Shown here piece by piece: positions 56,891 to 64,000 of a DNA stretch of 64,000 nucleotides. The number at the start of each line of letters is the position of its first letter. Within the stretch, counting starts at the first letter, position 1. The position numbers and the translations under genes are program-made. Under the pieces are notes generated by a model. That model made no database searches. It saw only the letters and a list, made by a program, of their open reading frames with translations, and was not told where the DNA came from. Source of the DNA: Treponema sp. (lineage in GTDB: Bacteria; Spirochaetota; Spirochaetia; Treponematales; Treponemataceae); contig JAEETM010000008.1 in the NCBI GenBank assembly GCA_016290335.1, forward strand, positions 1-64,000. The letters run 5' to 3'.

Positions 56891-57865
56891 TTATTTAGCA
56901 TCGTCTTCGAAATATGCAGGTTCTGCAGGAAGAGATTCTTCTGCTTTATTTTCCTTTTTTGAAGCATCAGATTTTTTGCTGCCAGAAGATTTCTTTTCTG
57001 ATTTTGTACTTGCAGCTTTTTCCGGGGCAGCTGTTGTGTTGCTTGAGTATACATATTCTGAAATAGAAGCAAGCTCGTTTACAGTTCCACCAAACTTGTT
57101 AGAAACATCGTAGCATGAAACCTTAGCAACATTTCCTGTGCTGTCGTATTTAATGATTAAACGGTTTGTAATCTGTTTGTTGATATCATAAGTAATAATG
57201 TCGTTGAGAGAACCATTTGCAGCATAGCGGAAAACCTTGAGGGTAGAGTTTTTTGTAAAGCTGTCATAGTAAGTAATGCTTTCAACTTTTCCATTGTCTG
57301 TGTATGTATAAGTTTCTTCTGTGTCTATATATCCATTGTAATCATACTGAGAAATTGTTTTTACATTACTTCCTTCATACTGGTAGATTGTTTTCCATAC
57401 AAGGGCACCTTCGCTGTCGTAGCCTGTTTCATCAACAAGCTGGATTCCATCATAAGTATAAATTACTTTTCCGCGCAATGAACCATTTTTTCCATATTCT
57501 GAAGAATCTACTTTAAGGTTATTTTTATAGGTAATTACGGTTTTCCACAAAAGAATGCCATCACCATCATAACAATCCTGCTCAACAAGATTGTTGTTGC
57601 TGTCATAAATATTGTAAGTTTTGTTTAAAACAACATCCTTTGAATTAAGTTCTATGATTTCTGTTTCAAGATTTTTAGCATCATAATTATGAATAATTTT
57701 TGTTTCTGCTACTCTAAATAAATCTCCGAATCTGGAAACGATTGAAAAGTCTGTTTGTGTATATGATTTTACGTTGCCTGTTATTGGCGCATAAGTAAAA
57801 ATATCTAAGGCATACACAGAAAAACTGAGTGCAGTAGCAACAATTATTGATAATAACTTTTTCAT
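56891..57865 (-). CDS. Secreted repeat protein of unknown function
   Basis: 324 residues. A clear signal peptide (MKKLLSIIVATALSFSVYA) is cleaved after about residue 19. The middle (about 60-265) is built from degenerate 20-25-residue beta-rich repeats of the form Y-x-x-xG-x-L-x-W-KT-x-x-Y, for example DSEGALVWKTIYQYEG and YDYNGYIDTEETYTY. These recall YD/RHS or MORN-like repeats without a firm match. The last 50 residues are Lys/Ser/Glu-rich. First gene of the leftward envelope operon, 14 nt before the LysM gene. A TATAAT at 57914-57919 (minus) may be its -10 box. Confidence 0.75.
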   Translation of the reverse strand: MKKLLSIIVATALSFSVYALDIFTYAPITGNVKSYTQTDFSIVSRFGDLFRVAETKIIHNYDAKNLETEIIELNSKDVVLNKTYNIYDSNNNLVEQDCYDGDGILLWKTVITYKNNLKVDSSEYGKNGSLRGKVIYTYDGIQLVDETGYDSEGALVWKTIYQYEGSNVKTISQYDYNGYIDTEETYTYTDNGKVESITYYDSFTKNSTLKVFRYAANGSLNDIITYDINKQITNRLIIKYDSTGNVAKVSCYDVSNKFGGTVNELASISEYVYSSNTTAAPEKAASTKSEKKSSGSKKSDASKKENKAEESLPAEPAYFEDDAK

Positions 57866-57991
57866 AAAACCCCCGTAATTTCCCTTTTATTTATTTAAGA
57901 AAAATACAATAATATTATATACTAATATCGGCAAAATTTGTAGGAAAATTTACAAAAAATCGTGTAAATCACTTTTGCGGTAATAAACAAA

Positions 57992-58019
57992 TGTCATTCT
58001 CGTGCTTGACACGGGAATC
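57992..58019 (+). repeat. REP-like palindrome, variant copy
   Basis: Arms ATTCTCGTG and CACGGGAAT pair around CTTGA with one G-U. It ends just before the ribosome site of the gene at 58032. Confidence 0.65.
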
Positions 58020-58031
58020 TTAGGAATGATT

Positions 58032-58829
58032 ATGACACAGGAACAATGGAATGCATTAACGGCGTTTAAGGCAGATTTTAAGGAACAGGCAGCAAAATGG
58101 GCCAGGGCTTTTCCGAATCTTGGGGATTTGCAGAAACAGGCGGCTCTGGAAGCTAAAACTCCGGAATATTCGTTTGAAAGGCCTGTAGTTTATAATACAG
58201 ATCTGGACAGGCTTACGCCGGATGATGAAATTAAGCTGATTGTAATTGGGGACAATCCTGGAAAAGACGAACAATTAACTAAAAATCAGCGGTATCTGGT
58301 AGGGCAGGCAGGCAAAATTGCAGATGGATTTTTTAAGCGCAACCCTGAACTTGGCATTGATTTCAGGAAAAATGTAGTTATTTTGAATAAAACTCCTGTT
58401 CACAGTGCAAAAACTGCACAATTAAAAAGGATTGCAAAGCTTGGCGGTAAGGATGTTGCTGCACTATTAGTGGAATCTCAAATCTGGATGGCACAGAAAA
58501 CTGCGGAATTGCACAGGGCTTTCTGTCAGAGGGCTGACGGAAGTGCTGCAGGTGGTACGGGTTGTGAGCTTTGGCTTGTAGGCTACTCAGAATTAAAGGA
58601 AAAAGCACTTTTTACACAATATAGAGACACTCTTAAGCAGAGTATAATCCAGGTATCGCCGGCACAGTGGGATAATGTTTACGTTTTCCAGCATTTTTCC
58701 ATGAACCGTTTTACTATTGATCTGGCTGATTTTGAAACGGAAAACTCGGCTGCGTTAAAAAATAAATCCCTGATTGAAAAAATACATCAATTAGGGATTC
58801 TGCATAAAACCGAGATTTTCGGGAAGTAA
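58032..58829 (+). CDS. Uracil-DNA glycosylase-superfamily protein
   Basis: I take the ATG at 58032, which has AGGA at 58022-58025; an upstream ATG at 58002 lies inside the REP-like palindrome. The product has about 265 residues. It shows the UDG-like fold pattern: LIVIGDNPGKDEQ (compare GExPGxxE), YLVGQAGKIADGFF (compare FVGxAGxxL), VVILNKTPVHS, and HFSMNRF near the end. It probably removes damaged bases from DNA, but its subfamily and substrate are uncertain. Its stop and the stop of the convergent gene are 1 nt apart. Confidence 0.7.
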   Translation: MTQEQWNALTAFKADFKEQAAKWARAFPNLGDLQKQAALEAKTPEYSFERPVVYNTDLDRLTPDDEIKLIVIGDNPGKDEQLTKNQRYLVGQAGKIADGFFKRNPELGIDFRKNVVILNKTPVHSAKTAQLKRIAKLGGKDVAALLVESQIWMAQKTAELHRAFCQRADGSAAGGTGCELWLVGYSELKEKALFTQYRDTLKQSIIQVSPAQWDNVYVFQHFSMNRFTIDLADFETENSAALKNKSLIEKIHQLGILHKTEIFGK

Positions 58830-58830
58830 A

Positions 58831-59973
58831 TTATTTTTTCTCTTCTTTTTCTTCGGCTTTTGGTTCTTCAGTTTTAGTTTCTTCTGACTTTAAGTCTTCA
58901 GGTTTTGGAACTGTGTTTATAATATCTTGTGGACCGAATAATGCATTGTTCTTTCGGTTTACAGCTCTGTTTGTGTAGTGAATTACACTGAAGAAGATTA
59001 CCATAAATACAAGAGCTTCAAAAAGTACTGTTGAACCACGCAAATTACCCAGGAATGAAGAAAGAACAACAACAAGGCAGAGCAAAATCTGAATAAATGC
59101 AATAAGATAAAGCGCCTGTGTTTTTGAATAACCAAGATTAAGTAATTTATGATGAAGATGAGATCTGTCTGGAGACATAATAGGCTTATGATCTCTAAGT
59201 CTTCTCCAGATTGCGGCAATTGTATCGAATACAGGGAAAGAAGTAACAATAATCATAATCAGGAACTTGTTGAACTCAAAAGAATTGCCTGAAGATGTAT
59301 ACAAAGGAATAACTGCAATCATAAAACCAAGGAACTGGCTGCCGTCATCACCCATAAAAAGCTTTGCAGGAGGCCAGTTAAAGCAGAGGAAGCCAAGAAT
59401 TGAACCTGCAAGAATAAAGCATAAGCCGGCTTCCGGATTTTTAGCAAGAAGGAAAAGAACACCAAGAGTTGTAACAGTTGTGATGGAAAGGGTTCCGCAA
59501 AGACCGTCAAGACCATCAATCAGGTTATAGGCATTTATAACACCAATAATCCAGCCAAAGGTAAGAATATAGCTGATTATGAGTGGAAGGTGCCAGTTGA
59601 AAATCTGTGTGAATCTGAATCCGCTGAGGGTTACGATTCCGGCTGCAATAAGCTGAACAATAAGCTTTGCAGTTGGAGGAAGAGTCAAAAGGTCATCAAG
59701 TAAAGCAAAAAGGAAGATTATAAAGCCGGCTACAAGGATTGGAAGGCTGCCAACCAGGCTAATCTCTCTATTAAATACAAGATAAACTGCTGCAGAAATT
59801 AAAAAGGAAAGTGCAATTCCAACACCACCGAGTCGGGAAATCTTACCTGTATGAATCTTTCGTTCATCCTGATAATCAAAAATGTTATGCTTGTTACAAA
59901 AATGTATGATTATTGGCATTGAGCCTAGAGAAAGCAGGAAGGACAGTATTACAAAGATAAAGATTTTATTCAT
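58831..59973 (-). CDS. WecA/TagO-type undecaprenyl-phosphate sugar-phosphate transferase
   Basis: 380 residues with about 11 membrane helices. It transfers an N-acetylhexosamine 1-phosphate from a UDP-sugar to undecaprenyl phosphate, the first step of many cell-surface polysaccharides. Signature motifs of the MraY/WecA superfamily are present: KISRLGGVGIAL, ALLDDLLTLPP, NLIDGLDGLCG, KLFMGDDGSQFLGF and SPDRSHLHHKLL. The short HLHHKL motif favours WecA over MraY. The C-terminal 35 residues are Glu/Lys-rich. It has its own promoter, placed so close to the ATG that the mRNA may be leaderless. Confidence 0.9.
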   Translation of the reverse strand: MNKIFIFVILSFLLSLGSMPIIIHFCNKHNIFDYQDERKIHTGKISRLGGVGIALSFLISAAVYLVFNREISLVGSLPILVAGFIIFLFALLDDLLTLPPTAKLIVQLIAAGIVTLSGFRFTQIFNWHLPLIISYILTFGWIIGVINAYNLIDGLDGLCGTLSITTVTTLGVLFLLAKNPEAGLCFILAGSILGFLCFNWPPAKLFMGDDGSQFLGFMIAVIPLYTSSGNSFEFNKFLIMIIVTSFPVFDTIAAIWRRLRDHKPIMSPDRSHLHHKLLNLGYSKTQALYLIAFIQILLCLVVVLSSFLGNLRGSTVLFEALVFMVIFFSVIHYTNRAVNRKNNALFGPQDIINTVPKPEDLKSEETKTEEPKAEEKEEKK

Positions 59974-59981
59974 AGTATTAT

Positions 59982-60011
59982 ATTATACATATATTTCCCT
60001 TTTTTTGTAAA
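59982..60011 (-). promoter_or_regulatory. Promoter of the WecA-type gene
   Basis: On the minus strand: TTTACA (60006-60011), an 18-nt spacer, TATAAT (59982-59987). Only 8 nt separate the -10 box from the ATG, so transcription should start at or beside the start codon. Confidence 0.65.
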
Positions 60012-60044
60012 CATATAGTTTTTTAATGTTTTTTTTATTTATTG

Positions 60045-60053
60045 TGGTATAAT
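60045..60053 (+). promoter_or_regulatory. Extended -10 promoter for the small membrane protein
   Basis: TGGTATAAT, an extended -10 box (TGn before TATAAT), with no good -35. It would give a leader of about 75 nt before the ATG at 60136, and it diverges from the WecA-type gene promoter. Confidence 0.5.
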
Positions 60054-60135
60054 GATAATATTAAAAAACCATAATAAAAAAGTACTAGGTTCGCGTTGCG
60101 GGCTGTTAATCTTTTTTTTACAGGAAGTAAAAAAT

Positions 60136-60543
60136 ATGGGAAAAAAGAGTTCGTTGCCACTCATTTATTTGATTGGTGCACTTTTGGTTGCAATTGGATT
60201 CTGGTGTCCAATGATTAAAGGTCTTTTTGGATCTTCTGCTAATGGTTTTGATTTTATTCAAAATGCTAAAGAAGGAAGCTTTGTTGCTATTGGCGCAATT
60301 CTGATTATTGTTGGTGCAATTTTAGCAATAATTGCATGCTTTGTACCACAGTTGGGAAAACTTAAACTGGTTTTTGCTATTGTTATGCTTGCCGGTGCTG
60401 TTATCCTTATAATTGGATTTACAACAAACGGTAGAATCTATAAGGCAATTGGAAAACACTTGCTTAAGAATGCATTGTTTGGATTCTATATGGTAGTTGT
60501 TGGTATTGTTGCTTCTATAGTTGGAGCAGTAACAGACAAATAA
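60136..60543 (+). CDS. Small four-helix membrane protein, unknown
   Basis: I use the ATG at 60136 with AGGA just upstream rather than 60052, which lies inside the promoter. The 135-residue protein has four hydrophobic helices (about 8-28, 49-70, 77-96 and 112-131), short loops and a lysine-containing start. No family is recognised. Its stop lies 2 nt from the stop of the convergent methyltransferase gene. Confidence 0.72.
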   Translation: MGKKSSLPLIYLIGALLVAIGFWCPMIKGLFGSSANGFDFIQNAKEGSFVAIGAILIIVGAILAIIACFVPQLGKLKLVFAIVMLAGAVILIIGFTTNGRIYKAIGKHLLKNALFGFYMVVVGIVASIVGAVTDK

Positions 60544-60545
60544 TT

Positions 60546-61856
60546 TTATATTTGGAATATAATTGCGCCGGATTTTTCGTCTTTTGGCAGAGAATCCGGC
60601 GTTATTTTTTTAACTACGGTGTCTATCTGGAGCAAATCTCCGGATTTTGGAATAAACGGCGGTTTTGGAAGCCTTGTATTGTTTGAATCTGGCAGCGAAA
60701 CAAGAACAAGTCCATTTTCTGAACAGCCGTAAAAGCCCTGCATGTAATTTGGCAGCCTGAAGCTGTCGGAAATAATACGGACAGATTGAGTTTGCGGTAA
60801 AGCTTCTGGTGCATCATCAATTTGCCCCGCAGTATCCTTTATAATAGAAAGAAATGATAAAGTTGCGCGTTCTTTTGGCAGCTTTGCACTTGTAGAAAGT
60901 TTTAAAAGCTTTTTCGGGGCAGATTCCGTGCTGAATGCAAAATTACACCATTTATGTTTGCTGCCTGTGTAAGCCTTAAAGCCGCTCATAGGGCACTCTT
61001 CGTAATGCGGGCACGGAGCCACAAGCTTTGCCCCATCCTTTATAAACCGCTCACGTAAAAGCGAAAGTGTACGTGAAGATTTAGGTACACCCGGTTCTAC
61101 AATCAAAAAACGGGCATCTTCAGTTGCATATGCTTTAAACTGTTCATAGTATTTTTTTACCTGATACTCCGGCGGCATATCATTACCCTGATTCAGCTCG
61201 TTCAAAAGGTTTGCACACGTAATAAAACCGGCCTTCTGCTTCATAAAAGCCCCGAAGCTTCCTTTAATACGGATGATTTGCCACGGTTCAAAGCTGGAAT
61301 CCGTGTTTTGCGCAGAACCAGTTTTATCATTCTGAGAATTAAGCTTAGCGCATACTGAAAGATATATTTCTTCGCCAAGAGCCATGCTGTTAGCAGAAAC
61401 ATCAAGACAATACCAGGTAAGGTGGCGGCTGCGAAGTTCCGGGCGGGCAAGATAGAGGGCTGTTACCACTGTAAGCGGACCGCTGCCCAAATCCAGACAA
61501 ATACAGTCACTCTGCGGAAAGCTTGTAGCCGGAAGATTAGAAAAAAGCCTTGTAAGTCGCACAAGATTCCACCAGGTAAAATACCGCACATAAGCCGAAA
61601 GCTGAATGTTTTCGTTCATATAACCAAGGCGGCGCGAAGAACGGTCATCTGTCATTTGGTGGGAAAGGTTTCGGATATTTTCCGGTAGCTGCTGCAGCTG
61701 GCGGCTGTTCAAAGGACGAATCCCCTGAATAATTGAGTCAAAATCTTCTATTATTTTTTGTGCATCTTTTGGTACGGAAGCTTCTGCAAAAAGCGACTGT
61801 ACGAGCTTTGTTTGAGGTTTCGATGATTTCGATTGAGGTTTTTCTGTGGATTTCAT
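60546..61856 (-). CDS. Rsm22-like methyltransferase with cysteine cluster
   Basis: 436 residues. After about 80 variable residues, an AdoMet-binding domain shows motif I LDLGSGPLTV (121-130) and the downstream CLDVSANSM. NLLNELN (216-222) and LIVEPGVPKSSRTL are characteristic of the Rsm22 family of predicted small-subunit rRNA methyltransferases. Cys282, Cys288 and Cys304 (PCPHYEECPM, KWCNF) match the family's metal or Fe-S motif. Mitochondrial Rsm22 is needed for the small ribosomal subunit; bacterial members are poorly studied. It follows a small MerR gene by 24 nt in the ptsI-der cluster. Confidence 0.82.
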   Translation of the reverse strand: MKSTEKPQSKSSKPQTKLVQSLFAEASVPKDAQKIIEDFDSIIQGIRPLNSRQLQQLPENIRNLSHQMTDDRSSRRLGYMNENIQLSAYVRYFTWWNLVRLTRLFSNLPATSFPQSDCICLDLGSGPLTVVTALYLARPELRSRHLTWYCLDVSANSMALGEEIYLSVCAKLNSQNDKTGSAQNTDSSFEPWQIIRIKGSFGAFMKQKAGFITCANLLNELNQGNDMPPEYQVKKYYEQFKAYATEDARFLIVEPGVPKSSRTLSLLRERFIKDGAKLVAPCPHYEECPMSGFKAYTGSKHKWCNFAFSTESAPKKLLKLSTSAKLPKERATLSFLSIIKDTAGQIDDAPEALPQTQSVRIISDSFRLPNYMQGFYGCSENGLVLVSLPDSNNTRLPKPPFIPKSGDLLQIDTVVKKITPDSLPKDEKSGAIIFQI

Positions 61857-61880
61857 CCGTTGTTTCCTGTCGTTTCGTGA

Positions 61881-62201
61881 TTATTTCAGTTTATTCTTGA
61901 GCTCAAGCAGAACGTTAATTAAATCTTCCCTGCATTCGTGAATCTGCTGAATGATTTCTGCATTATCGTAAACAGATTGTGCTTCTTCCAGAATCTGATG
62001 CCCTGCACCTTCTGCCGTGAACTTTTTTTCGTTTATAAGGTATTTGATTCTAAATACAAGCTCAAGCTCGCGCTGGGAATAAAACCGCCTACCGCCCATA
62101 TCTTTATGAGGAGCAAATCCGGGAATAACTTCTTCCCAATAACGGAGAACATGAGCTTTTACACCAGTCAATTCTTCAATTTGTCCGATAGTATATGTCA
62201 T
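61881..62201 (-). CDS. Small MerR-family regulator
   Basis: 106 residues. The MerR DNA-binding domain fills about 1-70 (YTIGQIEELTGVKAHVLRYWEE, RRFYSQRELELVFRIKYL). A short helix follows (EIIQQIHECREDLINVLLELKNKL), probably for dimerisation. There is no effector domain. It lies 33 nt after der and 24 nt before the Rsm22-like gene, and is probably co-transcribed with both. Its target is unknown. Confidence 0.85.
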   Translation of the reverse strand: MTYTIGQIEELTGVKAHVLRYWEEVIPGFAPHKDMGGRRFYSQRELELVFRIKYLINEKKFTAEGAGHQILEEAQSVYDNAEIIQQIHECREDLINVLLELKNKLK

Positions 62202-62234
62202 TCAAAACCCCTCATAATTAAGTGTGCAGTTTTG

Positions 62235-63776
62235 TTATCTTAATTCCCAGTTTTTTCGGCTTCCCTTTATTTCAAGCTGTACGGGAATCTGGTCGTAGCC
62301 AAGGTCTTCGCGAATCCTGTTTTTAAGATAGGTAATATATGGTTCCGGTACAACCTCCGGGCGTGTAGCAAAAATAATAAAATTAACCGGATTTGTACTT
62401 GCCTGAGTCATATAGCGGATTTTAAAGCCGTTTGTTCTGCTTGCTGGAGGCGGATATTTTTCCAGCCAGTCCTGCAGGGCATTATTGAGTGAAGCAGTAC
62501 CAATTTTGCGGGTAAGCTGCTCATAAAGTGTGATTGTGGTATTAAGCAAATCTTTAATTCCTTTGCCTTCAAGTGCAGAAAGTGGCAGAATCGGTGCAAA
62601 ATCCATATGACCAAACATAATGTTTATGTTATCGCGGGCAGCCTTTACAGCCTTCTGATTCTGTTCTTCGCGTAAATCCCACTTATTAAGTACAAAAATG
62701 ATTCCGCGCCCTCTTTCGAAGGCAAGGGAACAAATCTTTTTATCCTGCTCAGCTAATCCTTCTACTGCATCAATCATAAGAAAAACAACGTCGCATTCAT
62801 CAAGAGTTTTAATGGCACGGTTTACAGAATAGTATTCAACATCATCATTTACACGGGCTTTTCGGCGGATTCCGGCTGTGTCCAGCACCTTAAAATTGCG
62901 GCCTGCATAGGTAAACTCTCCTTCAACAACATCTCGGGTGGTGCCTGCATAATCGCAGACAATGGATTTTTCGGAATGGGTGAGACGGTTAGACAAAGTT
63001 GATTTTCCTGTATTTGGCTTACCAAGAATTGCAATTTTAATTGGGCGGTCGGTAGATAAAAGACGAACCTTAGAAAAATCGCAGCGCTCGATAACAAGGT
63101 CTGTAAGCTCAGAAATACGGTCGCCGTGTTCCGCAGAAATAAAGATAAGATTTTCAAAGCCGTATTTTGCGTAGTTCCAGGCTTCGGCTTCGTTCTTGCC
63201 GCCTTCTGTTTTGTTTACAGCCGCAATCAGCTTTTTCCAGTGAGGGCGCATTTTTATAATAAACTCTTCATCTTCACCAGTTATAACACCGGCTTCCAGA
63301 AGAAGAATTACAACATCAGCCTTATCTATCATTTCAAGGGAGCGTTCAACAACATAATCGTCCAGCTCAGCTTCTTTTGTACCAATATCGCGGGTAAGTT
63401 TATATCCACCGGTATCTACAAGCTGCACCGGTTTGTCATTCATAATGGCAACTGCTTCAACCGGGTCGCGGGTAACGCCAGGCTGGTCGTTAGTAATGGC
63501 AACTCTTTTATGCAGAAAACGGTTAAAAAGCGTAGATTTTCCAACATTCGGGCGGCCGGCAATAACAACAAGCGGGAGACCGTCATAATCACAGTCTTCC
63601 GGATGAGTTCCTTCTTCCCAGGTGAGGGTACCGTCCGGGGCAATGCTGATGCTTTCTGATGCCCCTTCTTCTATAAAATCTGCTTCTTCCGCTGTCTGAG
63701 ATTCCTTAAGCTTTTTTTCTTCCAAAACCTCTTCTTTAGGTCTTGAAAAATCCGGTTTCTTTTTTTTCTTTGCCAT
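62235..63776 (-). CDS. der: Ribosome-assembly GTPase Der (EngA)
   Basis: 513 residues with the two tandem GTPase domains unique to Der, required for 50S subunit assembly. The first P-loop GRPNVGKS is at about 74-81, with DTGGYKLT as its G3 region. The second P-loop is GKPNTGKS, with DTAGIRRKA and NKWDLRE after it. The C-terminal KH-like domain ends in IPVQLEIKGSRKNW. The N-terminus carries an unusual charged extension of about 65 residues (MAKKKKKPDFSRPKEE and on) not present in most family members. It starts 11 nt after the ptsI stop. Confidence 0.96.
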   Translation of the reverse strand: MAKKKKKPDFSRPKEEVLEEKKLKESQTAEEADFIEEGASESISIAPDGTLTWEEGTHPEDCDYDGLPLVVIAGRPNVGKSTLFNRFLHKRVAITNDQPGVTRDPVEAVAIMNDKPVQLVDTGGYKLTRDIGTKEAELDDYVVERSLEMIDKADVVILLLEAGVITGEDEEFIIKMRPHWKKLIAAVNKTEGGKNEAEAWNYAKYGFENLIFISAEHGDRISELTDLVIERCDFSKVRLLSTDRPIKIAILGKPNTGKSTLSNRLTHSEKSIVCDYAGTTRDVVEGEFTYAGRNFKVLDTAGIRRKARVNDDVEYYSVNRAIKTLDECDVVFLMIDAVEGLAEQDKKICSLAFERGRGIIFVLNKWDLREEQNQKAVKAARDNINIMFGHMDFAPILPLSALEGKGIKDLLNTTITLYEQLTRKIGTASLNNALQDWLEKYPPPASRTNGFKIRYMTQASTNPVNFIIFATRPEVVPEPYITYLKNRIREDLGYDQIPVQLEIKGSRKNWELR

Positions 63777-63787
63777 AGTGTTAAACC

Positions 63788-64000
63788 TTATAAGTTATTC
63801 AAATGCTTTGCCGAAATTGCTTCAAGCTCCTGAATGGTAAAGCGGGAAAGCAGTTCTTTTGTGCTGGAAATGAGCTTTGGGCTCATACTCAAAGTGCGTA
63901 TTCCCATACCGGCAAGCACCATCACACTTTCCTGGCGACCGGCCATTTCGCCGCAGACAGAAACAGGAATTCCGGCTTCTTCCGCAGAATTAATAGTTGT
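63788..64000 (-). CDS. ptsI: PTS enzyme I, C-terminal end (partial)
   Basis: The last 70 codons of a gene running off the window. The translated end holds GIPVSVCGEMAGR, with the catalytic cysteine region of PEP-utilising enzymes, then LAGMGIRTLSMSPKLI. This GxGIRxLSMSP wording fits PTS enzyme I (PEP-protein phosphotransferase) rather than pyruvate phosphate dikinase. It lies 11 nt before der, so the two may be co-transcribed. Confidence 0.85.
   Translation of the reverse strand, partial: TTINSAEEAGIPVSVCGEMAGRQESVMVLAGMGIRTLSMSPKLISSTKELLSRFTIQELEAISAKHLNNL

Noticed and set aside
45254..57970. Shared string AAAATCGTGTAAA in two intergenic regions (near 45256 and 57958) as an operator
   Set aside because: Two short AT-rich matches in 64 kb are too weak to claim a regulatory motif.

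Overview
The window reads as chromosomal DNA of a host-associated spirochaete, most likely a gut or rumen Treponema. This is an inference from gene content and style: several lipoproteins with short lipoboxes, AT-rich sequence, a PD-(D/E)XK 'transposase' relic, a GH39 xylosidase, a WecA-type transferase and a LysM/SLT envelope operon. No rRNA or other decisive marker is present. There is one tRNA gene, an initiator tRNA-Met, and no CRISPR array.

Layout. 1-4752 (+): LemA, two TPM-domain proteins, a lipoprotein overlapping an FMN-binding-like membrane protein, and QueH. 5036-41350 (+): one uninterrupted gene for a 12,104-residue lipoprotein made of about 85 bacterial Ig-like modules. Its middle 20 kb is built from two kinds of multi-module blocks in the order A-A-A-B-A-A-B-B. 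Residue markers suggest that an A-A-B unit of about 7.6 kb was itself duplicated. 41351-42840: two GC-rich hairpins, a candidate structured RNA of about 104 nt with its own promoter and terminator, and a PD-(D/E)XK nuclease gene broken by one in-frame TGA.

42844-45180 (-): an operon yhfC-merR-ybjQ, encoding an intramembrane protease, a MerR regulator tethered by two C-terminal membrane helices, and a YbjQ-family protein. It is preceded by a promoter with the 19-bp spacer typical of MerR control. A DUF2007 protein lies upstream. I read this as a possible regulated-intramembrane-proteolysis circuit and consider it, with the giant gene, the best candidate for an undescribed system. 45346-48726: GH39 glycosidase, initiator tRNA (-), translationally coupled nifU-like and slyD genes (SlyD has a ten-cysteine Gly-rich tail), and a degenerate shikimate-kinase-like protein.

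48796-57865: a PrsW-like protease (+), an S41 peptidase with its own promoter (-), then an envelope operon running leftward: secreted repeat protein, LysM membrane protein with an acidic repeat region, lytic transglycosylase lipoprotein, and a CBS-domain cation/proton antiporter ending at a strong terminator. 58032-64000: a uracil-DNA-glycosylase-fold protein, WecA-type transferase, a small four-helix membrane protein, and a leftward cluster ptsI (partial)-der-merR-rsm22-like. Six copies of a REP-like palindrome with a constant CTTGA loop lie between genes across the window.
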